From Nakazawaea peltata (taxonomy: Eukaryota; Ascomycota; Pichiomycetes; Alaninales; Pachysolenaceae): DNA of 64,000 bases. The translations under genes and the position numbers were made by a program. Shown here in pieces: positions 8,856-18,147 of the stretch (position 1 is its first letter; every line of letters starts with the position of its first letter). Where the stretch lies: contig BCGQ01000003.1 in the NCBI GenBank assembly GCA_001599355.1, positions 374,468 through 438,467 of the forward strand, in the 5' to 3' direction. The notes beneath the pieces are model-generated. The model saw nothing but the letters and a program-made list of their open reading frames with translations. It did no database searches and was not told where the DNA came from.

Positions 8856-10376
8856 ATGGTGAAGTGGACTCTCCTATGGGAAGAGCCACCCGTAGACCAT
8901 TCTACAGGTAAACTGCTAGCTATTCCACTGCTCAAATGGAGATCAAAATACTATAGAGCTTTTCATCTCTCATGGTTGTCATTCTTCTGCTGCTTTCTTT
9001 CCTGGTTCCTGTTCTCGCCGTTAATGCTGGTGTCGATCAAAGTTGATTTGGACTTGACAGCGGCAGATGTCGCCAATAATAACATTTGTGGTTTGCTGGC
9101 GACTATTTTGTCCAGAGTTTTATTGGGTCCTGCTTGTGACCGTTATGGACCAAGACTTGTGATGCTGGGTGTGTTGTTTCTGGGAGCTATTCCGATACTG
9201 TTTGTCCCCTTAGTGACGAATTTAGCGGGTTTACATGCTATCAGATTCTTCATTGGGTTCCTCGGTGGCAGTTTTATCCCATGTCAGGTCTGGACTACTG
9301 TTTTTTTCGATCAATCTGTAGTGGGAACTGCTAATGCTTTAGCTGCTGGTTGGGGAAATGCTGGTGGTGGAGTGGCTTTCTTTATAATGCCAGCATTACT
9401 GAAAGATTTAAGGAATAGAGGTTACTCTCTTCATCAAAGTTGGTCACTCTCCTTTGTCATTGCTCCATTTGTTATTCTTGTCTGTATGGGATTTGCAGTG
9501 CTACTTTTAGGAGATGATTGTCCTCAGGGTAAATGGAAAGATAGATTCGAGGTCGAGGAAACCCCTGCGGAGGTTGAAGTCACTTTTGACAAAGAGCCAT
9601 CTCCCAAGTTGTATCTGCCTCTTGTTGGAGTTATTTCTGGTGATTCAATGAAGAAGAGAACTAGTCAAATTCCATCTGAAATTCTGTCGATCGATGTGAT
9701 AGCTACAGAGCTGAAAGAAACCGTTATTGAACCAGAGGCAAGCATCGTGTGTCCTGATAACTACTTAAGTGTATTAAACTCACAGACAGCTCTTGTTTGC
9801 CTTCTGTATTTCACCACTTTCGGTGGTGAATTGGCAATAGAGTCTGTTATTGCCGACTTTTATAGAGCACATTCCCATTACGAACTTTCCGAGCAAAAAG
9901 CTGCTGATTGGGGATCTATGTTAGGTTTACTTAACATTATAACGAGACCCTTAGGTGGTGTCATCGCAGATAGATTATATAAAGTTTCGGGCACCATCAC
10001 ACCGAAGAAGTATTGGATGACTTTGTGCGGGTTCACGGAGGGTATCTTCTTAGTATGGATTGGATGTCGTCAGAGTAAATTAACTGAGGCAGGATTAATA
10101 GTAGCGATGGTTTTCATGACAATATTCATGGAGATGGGTAATGGGGCTGTATTTGCATTAGTTCCCCATATAAACCCCTCCAGAACTGGTAGTGTGTCTG
10201 GATTGACTGGAGCTGCTGGAAATATAGGGGGTCTTTTATGGTCCTTAGTGTTCAGGTTTCAACATAGTAAAGGAGCAGTTGCATATTCGAGGTGTCTTTG
10301 GATTATTGGCACTGTTGTTCTGATTATTAATGCGGGGATATCGTTGATTCGATTGAGGGAGAGCACTACGAAATAG
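8856..10376 (+). CDS. YNT1: Nitrate/nitrite transporter, NNP family of the major facilitator superfamily
   Basis: The protein has 506 residues and about 12 hydrophobic segments, and it imports nitrate across the plasma membrane by proton symport. Family signatures are visible: the MFS loop GPACDRYGPR, the nitrate signature AGWGNAGGG near residue 166, and the second, shifted version GAAGNIGGLL in the C-terminal half. A large hydrophilic central loop (about residues 220-305) is typical of eukaryotic CrnA/YNT1 proteins. The N-terminal AIPLLKWRSKYYRAFHLSW resembles the CrnA start. The gene is flanked on both sides by paralogous Zn2Cys6 regulators and ends 129 bp from the convergent second one. 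CTG codons inside membrane segments (e.g. GL-CTG-ATILSR) are compatible with Ala. Confidence 0.9.
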   Translation: MVKWTLLWEEPPVDHSTGKLLAIPLLKWRSKYYRAFHLSWLSFFCCFLSWFLFSPLMLVSIKVDLDLTAADVANNNICGLLATILSRVLLGPACDRYGPRLVMLGVLFLGAIPILFVPLVTNLAGLHAIRFFIGFLGGSFIPCQVWTTVFFDQSVVGTANALAAGWGNAGGGVAFFIMPALLKDLRNRGYSLHQSWSLSFVIAPFVILVCMGFAVLLLGDDCPQGKWKDRFEVEETPAEVEVTFDKEPSPKLYLPLVGVISGDSMKKRTSQIPSEILSIDVIATELKETVIEPEASIVCPDNYLSVLNSQTALVCLLYFTTFGGELAIESVIADFYRAHSHYELSEQKAADWGSMLGLLNIITRPLGGVIADRLYKVSGTITPKKYWMTLCGFTEGIFLVWIGCRQSKLTEAGLIVAMVFMTIFMEMGNGAVFALVPHINPSRTGSVSGLTGAAGNIGGLLWSLVFRFQHSKGAVAYSRCLWIIGTVVLIINAGISLIRLRESTTK

Positions 10377-10505
10377 TAAAAGTACAAAAGTTGTATAGTA
10401 ATGGTCATTAGTTATCGTTAGGTAAGTGTTGTAGGGTAGAAATAAGATTGGAGTGAGGTCGTTACTACCCTCCGAACCCCATTTAATTAGTAGTTTATAT
10501 GGTCT

Positions 10506-13187
10506 TTAGTTTTGGTTGTCGTTAGGCAGGGAGGAGTACGTGTACTGAGAGCCTGGAAGGAAATTCGGATCAGCCTGAGGATGAGACCCTGGAGGAATCC
10601 CAGGCTGAGGCTGATGAGCCTGATGTTGAGATTGCTGAATTCCCTGGTATTGCAATAACAATTCAAGATCTAATTGTCCAGGGATCTGACCAGGTATTTG
10701 AGTCAAAATACCACTTGCTTGAGTTGGCATTTGAGCTTGAATAAACAGAGGAATCTCAACTGGAGGTTGAGGTATCTGTGGAGGGTTAGAGGAATGATGG
10801 TATTGCTCATGAGAATGAGGATATTGCGGTTGAGAGGGGATATTCATTTGGGCAGGTTGGAAAACAGGAACTGTGTGATGGGCGGAGTGAGACTGGATGG
10901 GTTGGCTTTGCATTTGCTGCTGATGAACCTGGTGTTGCTGACCCTGAACAGGATACTGTTGACCCTGAACGGGATTTTGTTGAGGTTGCTGAACTGGAAT
11001 CTGATTGTACGAATCCTGTTTCACCGTATAATTGTACGGAGGAGGATCAAAAAACTGCGGAGGATCGAAAGAGGTGGGGAACCCTTCCACATATTCAGAT
11101 GATCCAGGACTCGTTATAAACAGAAGATAGTCTTGAATACCACTAGACCCTTCGGCCATCTCGAGTTTAACCCCGGGATCTTGAGGCAACAAATCTGAAT
11201 CACTTCTCCAGTCATCCGGTGTCGTTCCTTGAACGGGTACGAACCTGAAAGAATCTTTAGAGATACCAAAGCTTGATCCACGATCGGTGAAATCGTCAAA
11301 ACGAAGCCCATTTTGTTCAGCCAATGACCTCAATACTTCAATATTCTTCTTAGGTCCCTTCCATACTTTGGAGAGGGCTGCCAACAGACGAAGAGACGTC
11401 TTGATATTCTTGATATTCGATTGTCTCTCCCGCAAAACCCTCTCCCGATTAGAAGGTGTCAACAGAGGGGATTTGATCAATACTATGAAATAAATAAGAA
11501 GATTTGTGTAGATCAAATGACTGAAACTGTAGGGCATGCGGCTAAGCAAGAATCCATGAGACTCATATTGAGTCAAGATCCACCCCAGATGAGATGCTGC
11601 CTCAAAAAGCCGTTGAGACGACTTTGGAGCGACCTTCACAAACACTTTATGAAGTTGAGCTAAGATACTAGAGTAGGTATAATGAAGAATATACGTATAT
11701 GAGCTCTTTGGTTCATCATCATGAATCTCAAGTGATAATGGAGCTGGTAACGAGTTCTTGAAATCTGAAAGTGAGTTCAACAGTGTCTCTAAAAGCTTGC
11801 TACGTTGTAAAGTATCACCAATATCACCTGAATCCGAACAAATCTGATCCATGAACCTATCATAAATGTACCACAATCTAGACAGATACGCAAAACTCAA
11901 TTCCTCCATATAGTCTTTGTCCAAATGAGTAAACATTGTTTGATAAGGTGGGGCAATGATCCTCTTGAAATGGATACAACTTTGAACGTTACAAACGTCG
12001 GTGATGACTCTGTCCTGCATGCAAATCGTCCATAAGATGGACGACCGAAGAGGAGACGTCTTTGGAGCGTATCCCAGAGATTTGCTATCACCTAATTGAT
12101 CGTAAGAGATGTGCAATCCCATATGTTGAGTCAATGAGCATGCCATAGAATTGTACAAATAAGACATGGAATCGTTACCCATCCCGAGTTCATACATGGA
12201 TAGAAGTGAGAGTCCAAGCACCAAATAAGTATCGAGAGGGTATTTGCAAGCGTTGAGAGCAATATATTCCAGATCTGCTATGAAAATACGACAAGAGCTA
12301 GCAGCATTGGGATGATTAGAATATATCGAACCAATGGCAAGAATGCCACTTAAAAGAAGCTGCTTTGAAGGTGTTAACATATATGGGTTCCACTCTCTAA
12401 CACTGGGGAGAATCAGCTTGTAAGCATAGAAGAAAATGGCGAAATTTGACTCGAAATTATCGATGAGTTCAGCTCTGAAAGCGTCGTCTTTAAAGGCGAA
12501 TTCAAAGGCGTCCAATGGAGAAGTGGTATCGAAGGGCAGTTGGGAGCTCTTGGATGTGGATTCCGGTCCCAAATCCGAGGACGTGTAATCGCTATACGGA
12601 CTTCTAATGTTGTTACTATTCAGTGGAGTTGAAATTGAATCAGAACGGTCATTTTTGGACCGTTCATCCTCATCCAATTTCAATCGGCTCAGGTTCTCCA
12701 ATAATTCCAACACTTCATCATCCATGCGTGAGAATTCCTTTTCTGTGACAGAAGTCAGTTCATCTGGACTTGTCTGAGATCCTTGTATCACCAGTTCTAA
12801 TTTCAGTTGGAAAGAAGCGTTAAGCTCGGGGGAATCTTTAGTGAACTCGGCGATGAATTTAGTCAATACCTTCGACTTGTCTTCAAGGAAATTTATATAA
12901 TCAGTGTGGTATTTCCTCCGGCGACGGTCAATATCTGCAAAATAAATACACGTTTGCTTCAGTTTCTTACAGTTTGAGCATGGGTTCTCTCCATCACATT
13001 TCTTCTTCTTGGATTTGCAAAACGAGCAGCTTAATTGGACGTATGAGAAGGATTTATCAGGTATCACATCGGCCAGGTTGGGTGACAAGGATGATCGTAC
13101 CTTCAGAGCGTCTGAAGAAGGTGGTGAAATGGGTGTTTGGCTCTTTGACGACCCTGATGAAGGCCGCGTAAAAGAGTCTGGAGACAT
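10506..13187 (-). CDS. Zn2Cys6 transcription factor, second nitrate-type regulator (YNA family)
   Basis: The protein has 893 residues. The zinc cluster C-x2-C-x6-C-x5-C-x2-C-x6-C lies near residues 54-81 (core CKSKKKKCDGENPC), preceded by a Ser-rich leader and followed by DIDRRRRKYHTDYINFLE. This resembles the linker of the first regulator at 6438-8309. The fungal-specific regulatory region follows, with the shared ELGMGND...YLYNSMACSLTQHMGLH block. The last 200 residues are Gln/Pro-rich low complexity (VQGQQYPVQGQQHQV) and look like an activation domain, which the first paralogue lacks. It lacks the FYGPISGR motif. Three GATAAG sites lie about 365-405 bp upstream. Its role in nitrate induction is inferred from neighbourhood and paralogy. 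Confidence 0.72.
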   Translation of the reverse strand: MSPDSFTRPSSGSSKSQTPISPPSSDALKVRSSLSPNLADVIPDKSFSYVQLSCSFCKSKKKKCDGENPCSNCKKLKQTCIYFADIDRRRRKYHTDYINFLEDKSKVLTKFIAEFTKDSPELNASFQLKLELVIQGSQTSPDELTSVTEKEFSRMDDEVLELLENLSRLKLDEDERSKNDRSDSISTPLNSNNIRSPYSDYTSSDLGPESTSKSSQLPFDTTSPLDAFEFAFKDDAFRAELIDNFESNFAIFFYAYKLILPSVREWNPYMLTPSKQLLLSGILAIGSIYSNHPNAASSCRIFIADLEYIALNACKYPLDTYLVLGLSLLSMYELGMGNDSMSYLYNSMACSLTQHMGLHISYDQLGDSKSLGYAPKTSPLRSSILWTICMQDRVITDVCNVQSCIHFKRIIAPPYQTMFTHLDKDYMEELSFAYLSRLWYIYDRFMDQICSDSGDIGDTLQRSKLLETLLNSLSDFKNSLPAPLSLEIHDDEPKSSYTYILHYTYSSILAQLHKVFVKVAPKSSQRLFEAASHLGWILTQYESHGFLLSRMPYSFSHLIYTNLLIYFIVLIKSPLLTPSNRERVLRERQSNIKNIKTSLRLLAALSKVWKGPKKNIEVLRSLAEQNGLRFDDFTDRGSSFGISKDSFRFVPVQGTTPDDWRSDSDLLPQDPGVKLEMAEGSSGIQDYLLFITSPGSSEYVEGFPTSFDPPQFFDPPPYNYTVKQDSYNQIPVQQPQQNPVQGQQYPVQGQQHQVHQQQMQSQPIQSHSAHHTVPVFQPAQMNIPSQPQYPHSHEQYHHSSNPPQIPQPPVEIPLFIQAQMPTQASGILTQIPGQIPGQLDLELLLQYQGIQQSQHQAHQPQPGIPPGSHPQADPNFLPGSQYTYSSLPNDNQN

Positions 13188-14268
13188 TGTAGGGCAGAGA
13201 AATTGCGGGTCACTGTAAAGTGGATGATCAAGTAATTCAAGTAATGAGAACAGGTAATGAGATCAAGTAAATTCAACTGCTTAGGCTTTGAGAGTCGATT
13301 GGAATTCAAAATCTGGCGCCTTTGAGTGCCCTCTTGTAGTTCTGGTAACCGCGGTTAACTAATTCAATTTGATCAACTTATTAAGATATTTTTACAGGGA
13401 CTTTAGTTATCGCCATATGCAAGCGCTAGAAGCGGGAACGGAGGGCAGGAATCTAAGAGGGCAAGTTAGGAGGGCAAGAAATTTTAAAGTAGAGAAGATT
13501 AGGGAAAAATAAGGGGCAGGGAGAGATAAACGGGAGAAGTGAGGGGAACGGGATAAGAGGCGAGGAGGGATAAGCAGCAATCAGGGATAAGCGTATAGTA
13601 TATATTACGGATCACAGTAGTTGCAGTAGAATACCCACCAACCATAGTATAGACCATAGTGACGTATAATTCTTGCTTACAAATACTCCTCTCGTTATGG
13701 ATACCCGATGACTTGCCTTGCCAAGTCTATTCTTGCCCTGTCTTGCCCCTCCCGGCCTCTATCTGTCAGCTTTTCCCTGTCAACGTCGTCTTATTGTTGC
13801 ATCTGCCCTCTAAATTAGAGTGCCTCACAATAAAAAAGCTTCACCCTCACACTTTAAATAGATCTGGTTCTTAACACAGAGGGAGAGGGCTTTGATTGGG
13901 GCTGAACATCTGATGGGGGGCCATATGCTCAAGGGGTTAAATTTTTTGTAAACGGATTATTTCACCTCGCTTATTGTTTATAATGAAATAACTTGCCTGA
14001 ATAAGAATATTATCGCAACATATACTTGCATGAGAACCTAAGGCATTGTCCAGACTGTGCTTGACTGTCAATGACTCGCACCATGACTCGTATGATCTGG
14101 ACTCAACGGAAGATCTCCGATCAATTACAATTTTTTATGCTTAATTATAAAGAAAATCTACTTGCCCCTCCCCCTCTTCTCTTTTATCGCTACATTGCAC
14201 CTCCATCACCCACTTTGTTTAGGAAATTCTACATAACCGTGATGCACTTGTCTATTGATATGCTTAAA
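13188..14268 (-). promoter_or_regulatory. Long intergenic region upstream of the second regulator
   Basis: These 1,081 bp lie between the start of the second Zn2Cys6 gene and the stop of TRM11. The part nearest the regulator is purine-rich (13430-13600) and contains three GATAAG sites. A TATATA element occurs near 13598-13606. The right half is AT-rich with no convincing coding sequence; short open frames here lack any recognisable motif. Confidence 0.45.
13552..13591 (+). promoter_or_regulatory. Three evenly spaced GATAAG sites
   Basis: GATAAG occurs at 13552-13557, 13569-13574 and 13586-13591, each 17 bp after the last. GATAAG is the site of nitrogen-regulated GATA factors (Gln3/Gat1/AreA). 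The position upstream of a nitrate-type regulator fits nitrogen catabolite control. The function is inferred. Confidence 0.6.
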
Positions 14269-15591
14269 CTAATTAAAACCGGTGAAATATCTCTCTCTAA
14301 AGTTATTCACCTCTCCCCGCTCTGATCTGGTTATCGTCACGCCCTTGTAATCGCGATCCCGTTTGACGTAACATAATAACCGCCGTGACCATTTGTTGAA
14401 TTGCTGCACCAAGTTGTATTTCAACTCGAGATTTTCATGTTGAGGAATGTTGGTCAGCTTAAAATTGTCATTTGCTGTAGGCATCCAGAAACACAATCTG
14501 CCTCCGACGGGTAATCTATCAGCGGCGAACTTGAGAAGGTCATCGAGTAACAGATCTAATTCGTATGGTTTCTTAGGCTGAATGTAGTCTCTTCTTAAGT
14601 AGGCTTTCTCACCATCGATCACCACGTTCTCTCTACCTTCACTTTTCTCGCTATTTTTGGCTCCACATACTTTCAATCCTTCTCTGACTCCATAAGGTGG
14701 GTCACATACAATACAGTCGATTACAAAGTCGCTGCGGAATGCATTGTTGGTGAAATCCATAGTTAAAAGATCACCAAAGTAACGTTGGGTGCCATATTTC
14801 TTGAAATTCGAAGGAATGGTAGCTTTACCTTTACCTCTTAACATGCGTACATCGATATCAGATCCAAATGTCAAAGCTCCGAAATAGGCTCCAGCTACAA
14901 GGAAACTACCAGTCCCATTGAACGGATCATACATGATTTTACCTGGTGATACTTGGGCAATATTACATGAAATCATCGAAAGTTCAGCGTCAAATGACGT
15001 CGTGCCAATATATGGTCTCTTTCTCAAATCATACTTATCAACAATATTGTCGTAAATACGAGGACCCAACTGCACCTGTCTTGCAAGCCATATATGCTGA
15101 GGAATCGTAGGTTTAGGCTGCTGACTTGGAATAATCTCCTCATATTCTTCCAAAAATACAAAGATCTCGTCGGCCTTCTTCATCCTGATAGGACCTTTGA
15201 AATCCAAGAAACCGAATTTCTCAATAATATCCACCATCTCCTGCTGAGTTTGTCTACTACCTTGATACCCAACGAACTCAAACTTGAAAGAGATAGAATC
15301 GTCTTGATATCTGTCCCAATATTGAGCACTTTCTTGTCTAACACTCAGTTCTAACAGATCAAGATCATTTCCGTGACCCCAAAGTTCATATATCCCTCTT
15401 GCCAAAATACTCTTACGAACCAACTTACGAGCTTCCTCGTCATCCTTCAATTCCACTACAAGGAAGGGGTTATGCTCATCATGCGCTGAGAAATCACACT
15501 GAATACCATGCGCATCCAGTAAGGATTCGAGCTCAGCTTTCCGGAACCCAGTATGTGACTGTGCTAAGTACAAAAGATACTTCTTACTCAT
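14269..15591 (-). CDS. TRM11: tRNA (guanine-N2) methyltransferase catalytic subunit
   Basis: The protein has 440 residues (yeast Trm11 is 433) and, with Trm112, makes m2G10 in tRNA. The N-terminal THUMP-like region begins MSKKYLLYLAQSHTGFRKAE, a family signature. The Rossmann methylase part shows KRPYIGTTSFDAELS and the AdoMet loop YDPFNGTGSFLVAGAYFG. The catalytic CDPPYGVREG and the C-terminal FNKWSRRLLCYVKR then NFRERYF follow. A CTG at 14551-14553 lies where yeast Trm11 has Ser (LDSLLDDLL), so Leu is not the family residue there. An AAAATTTTT tract and CTCATC lie just upstream. Confidence 0.95.
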   Translation of the reverse strand: MSKKYLLYLAQSHTGFRKAELESLLDAHGIQCDFSAHDEHNPFLVVELKDDEEARKLVRKSILARGIYELWGHGNDLDLLELSVRQESAQYWDRYQDDSISFKFEFVGYQGSRQTQQEMVDIIEKFGFLDFKGPIRMKKADEIFVFLEEYEEIIPSQQPKPTIPQHIWLARQVQLGPRIYDNIVDKYDLRKRPYIGTTSFDAELSMISCNIAQVSPGKIMYDPFNGTGSFLVAGAYFGALTFGSDIDVRMLRGKGKATIPSNFKKYGTQRYFGDLLTMDFTNNAFRSDFVIDCIVCDPPYGVREGLKVCGAKNSEKSEGRENVVIDGEKAYLRRDYIQPKKPYELDLLLDDLLKFAADRLPVGGRLCFWMPTANDNFKLTNIPQHENLELKYNLVQQFNKWSRRLLCYVKRDRDYKGVTITRSERGEVNNFRERYFTGFN

Positions 15592-16144
15592 TCTAAAACC
15601 TCCTGTTTATGGCACTGTCTAGTCTCTTGTGAACCCTCTTTGTCCTCATCTCAGCTGAAAAATGGAAAATTTTTATAATGCGTCTTCCTAATTGGGTATT
15701 TCCTAATAAGGAAGTCAGCAACGTCTACAATCCCTTGAGCGCACTGTACCTCCCTAATAAGACTCCTTCCATATTCGGAAGTCATCGCTTGAGCCCACTG
15801 CCCTAATAGAGATACCTTCCATATCCGGAAGTCATCCCTCCCAACCACCATAGTTAAGAAAAAGTTTTCAACACTTCATTCCTAATTATATTACTATTAA
15901 TTAAGTGAATATAGGAGTTCTGTTTGGTGTGGAAAGTACGACTTTATTAACATTAAATTGATTACGGGATTCTATCAGAAGTTCGTGATTGATTGATTGA
16001 TTGATTGAGTTATTCTATATCGAAAGAACTTGTTATCTAGAAATAGGTCTATAGCTATATAACTAATAGAAACGTTAAAGAACTGAATTGACGAGTAAAC
16101 TTTTTTTAGTTTAGCGGGTATATACATATATAGTTTACTTGAGA
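15592..16144. promoter_or_regulatory. Divergent promoter of TRM11 and HRP1 with repeats
   Basis: This 553-bp region contains AAAATTTTT at 15666-15674 and CTCATC at 15645-15650 close to TRM11, and an Mcm1-type palindrome TTTCCTAATAAGGAAG at 15699-15714. Imperfect repeats of roughly 55 bp occupy 15705-15838. A GATT(GATT) run lies at about 15987-16006, and a T tract and TATATACATATATAG stretch lie just before HRP1. Confidence 0.5.
15705..15838. repeat. Imperfect tandem repeat of about 55 bp
   Basis: Two good copies and one partial copy share CCTAATA near the start, then CCTTCCATAT(T/C)CGGAAGTCATC, then CTTGAGC(G/C)CACTG. The copies sit between the TRM11 and HRP1 start codons. They are too short and dispersed to be a mobile element. 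Confidence 0.55.
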
Positions 16145-17641
16145 ATGTCTAATTTAAGTGATGACGAGGGTCTTTTCGACGACATCTACGGAGAAGATGA
16201 AGTTGAACAAAAGCAAGAGCTGACTCCACAAGAGACAACTACCGCCACTAGTGCTGAACCGAGTGATCTGCAACAGCTGTCTGAAACACTGGCAGATTCT
16301 CTGCTTCCACCTCCTCCACCTCCACCTCCACTGGATGGGTCTGGTGTGCAACCACCTCAGCCTCCACAAGATAACTCTTTGGATCCTACCTTGTTACAAA
16401 GATTGCAAGAACAGCTGCAAGAGCAAGTTATGCAACAGGTTCAAAGACAGAAGGCTTCTTTGGAGAGTGATGCTTCTAAGATGTTCATTGGAGGGTTACA
16501 TTGGGACACCAATGAGGATTCTCTTAGAGATCACTTCAGTAAGTACGGTCATGTTGTAGAAGTCACGATCATGAGAGATCCAGCCACTAGTAAGTCTAGA
16601 GGGTTCGGATTCCTCACTTTTGCCGAGGCTAGAAGTGTTGACGAGCTGCTTAAAGAGAGTCATGAGTTGGACGGTAAGTTAATTGACCCAAAGAGAGCCA
16701 TTCCAAGAGAAGAACAAGATAAAACCGGTAAGATTTTTGTCGGAGGAATCTCTCCAGATGTTACCGAGCAAGAATTCTATAACTATTTCCAACAATATGG
16801 TGATATCATTGATGCTCAATTGATGATCAACAAAGATACTGGTAAATCTCGTGGATTTGGGTTTGTCACTTACGACTCGCCTGATCTGGTTGACCGTGTT
16901 ACCGAGAACACTTTTGTAATGTTTAAAGGACGTAAAATGGAGATCAAAAGAGCTAATCCTAGAGGTCACCAAAATAGCGGTAGTAATAGTAAATTCTATC
17001 AACAACAGCAATATCAATCTGGTCAGCCAGGCATGGGTAATGCCGAGGCGATCCAAAGTCAATTCGGTCTCAATCCTGAGATGGCTCAGCAATATTGGCA
17101 GCAGATGCAGCAATATTTCATGCAGCAGATGCAACAACAATATGCTGCTAATGGAATGGCCATGGACCCTGCTATGCTGCAACAATTCCAATATATGCAG
17201 CAGCAGATGCAACAGGGACAATACCCTGATCAGGAGCAACAGCAGTATGGAGAAAACCAACAGGTTCCAAATATCCAAGCTGATGATAGCCAAGATCAAG
17301 ATCAGGACCAAGTAGTTAATATCCAACAGCAACAGCAATTTGATAATTTGCCAAGAGAGCCAAGAAGAATCCAACAGATGAAGGATATTCCAAAAGCTCC
17401 AAGAGGTCCAAGAGGTGACTCCTTTGGTGGACGTGACTATAACGGAGGTAGAGGTGACTACAACGGAGGTAGAGGTGATTACAACGGAGGAAGAAGAGAG
17501 TATAGCGGAGGAAGAAACGACTACAACGGAGGTAGAAGTGACTACAACGGGGGAAGAGGTGGAAGAGGTGGAAGAGGCCGTGGAAGAGGTGGAAGAGGCC
17601 GTGGAGATAGCGGATTCCATCCTTATTCCCGCAGAAAATGA
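16145..17641 (+). CDS. HRP1: Cleavage factor IB subunit, two-RRM hnRNP-like RNA-binding protein
   Basis: The protein has 498 residues counted from the ATG at 16145; a longer frame opens only with TTG. It is a 3'-end processing and mRNA export factor that shuttles between nucleus and cytoplasm. An acidic and Pro-rich leader precedes RRM1 (KMFIGGLHWDTNEDSLRDHF, then SRGFGFLTF) and RRM2 (KIFVGGISPDVTEQEF, then SRGFGFVTY). They are joined by the linker RAIPREEQDKTG, almost identical to yeast Hrp1. A Gln/Met-rich region follows, then seven RGDYNGG-like repeats and RGG boxes, and the tail FHPYSRRK resembles the PY nuclear localisation signal of Hrp1. CTG at 16886-16888 lies at the Ala of the yeast motif SADAVDRV. 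A 313-residue antisense frame is a shadow of the repeats. Confidence 0.96.
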   Translation: MSNLSDDEGLFDDIYGEDEVEQKQELTPQETTTATSAEPSDLQQLSETLADSLLPPPPPPPPLDGSGVQPPQPPQDNSLDPTLLQRLQEQLQEQVMQQVQRQKASLESDASKMFIGGLHWDTNEDSLRDHFSKYGHVVEVTIMRDPATSKSRGFGFLTFAEARSVDELLKESHELDGKLIDPKRAIPREEQDKTGKIFVGGISPDVTEQEFYNYFQQYGDIIDAQLMINKDTGKSRGFGFVTYDSPDLVDRVTENTFVMFKGRKMEIKRANPRGHQNSGSNSKFYQQQQYQSGQPGMGNAEAIQSQFGLNPEMAQQYWQQMQQYFMQQMQQQYAANGMAMDPAMLQQFQYMQQQMQQGQYPDQEQQQYGENQQVPNIQADDSQDQDQDQVVNIQQQQQFDNLPREPRRIQQMKDIPKAPRGPRGDSFGGRDYNGGRGDYNGGRGDYNGGRREYSGGRNDYNGGRSDYNGGRGGRGGRGRGRGGRGRGDSGFHPYSRRK

Positions 17642-18147
17642 TCAATATAACCATTATAGTCAATAAATAGTAGCTTAGAATGTAACTGTAGCACCTTGTT
17701 CACTCTAGGGTGTCGCGTAGTGCTCCAGGTGCTTAAGGGGTGCACTCAAACAAACCCTTGTAATATATGGGGAAAGTCACACGACCACTCAAATCGATCT
17801 GAGCCCATAGTTAAAGGGGGCGGCATAGCCACATTTGTCCTAGCCACATTTGTCTTGGCCACCCGTCCTGCCCAGACCCGCTCTGCCCAGACCAAGCCCT
17901 AAACGAGCCGACGTGTTAACGAAAAAATCGCTTCTTCTCCACCCCTCAGCCACTCCTGGAGTTACTCCTGGCTCTCTAACCCAAATCACTCGGTTTGCGC
18001 TCTAATTTGCTCGGCCCTTTTTTTTCCTAGCACGTCACTCTTAGTTAGTTAGGACCTAGAAAGGTAGAGAGGTAGAGAGCCGAGAGTTAGGTACAGGTCG
18101 TGAGTCGTGATATAAAGGTGAGATTTCTCGCTGTAAAATCGACAACC
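17642..18147 (+). promoter_or_regulatory. Intergenic region, SMF1 promoter
   Basis: This 506-bp region between HRP1 and SMF1 has no gene. It contains short direct repeats (GCCACATTTGTC twice near 17829-17856, CTCCTGG twice near 17954-17970, GGTAGAGA twice near 18062-18078) and an ATTTGCTCGG plus T8 tract near 18006-18028. The sequence is more CG-rich than the flanking coding DNA. Confidence 0.4.

Noticed and set aside
13659-14325. Small open frames between the second regulator and TRM11 as remnants of nitrite or nitrate reductase
   Set aside because: No cofactor-binding motif or resemblance could be found; composition is that of ordinary intergenic DNA.
16679-17620. 313-residue open frame antisense to HRP1
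   Set aside because: Ser/Thr/Val repeats mirror the RGDYNGG and Gln repeats of HRP1; no independent features.
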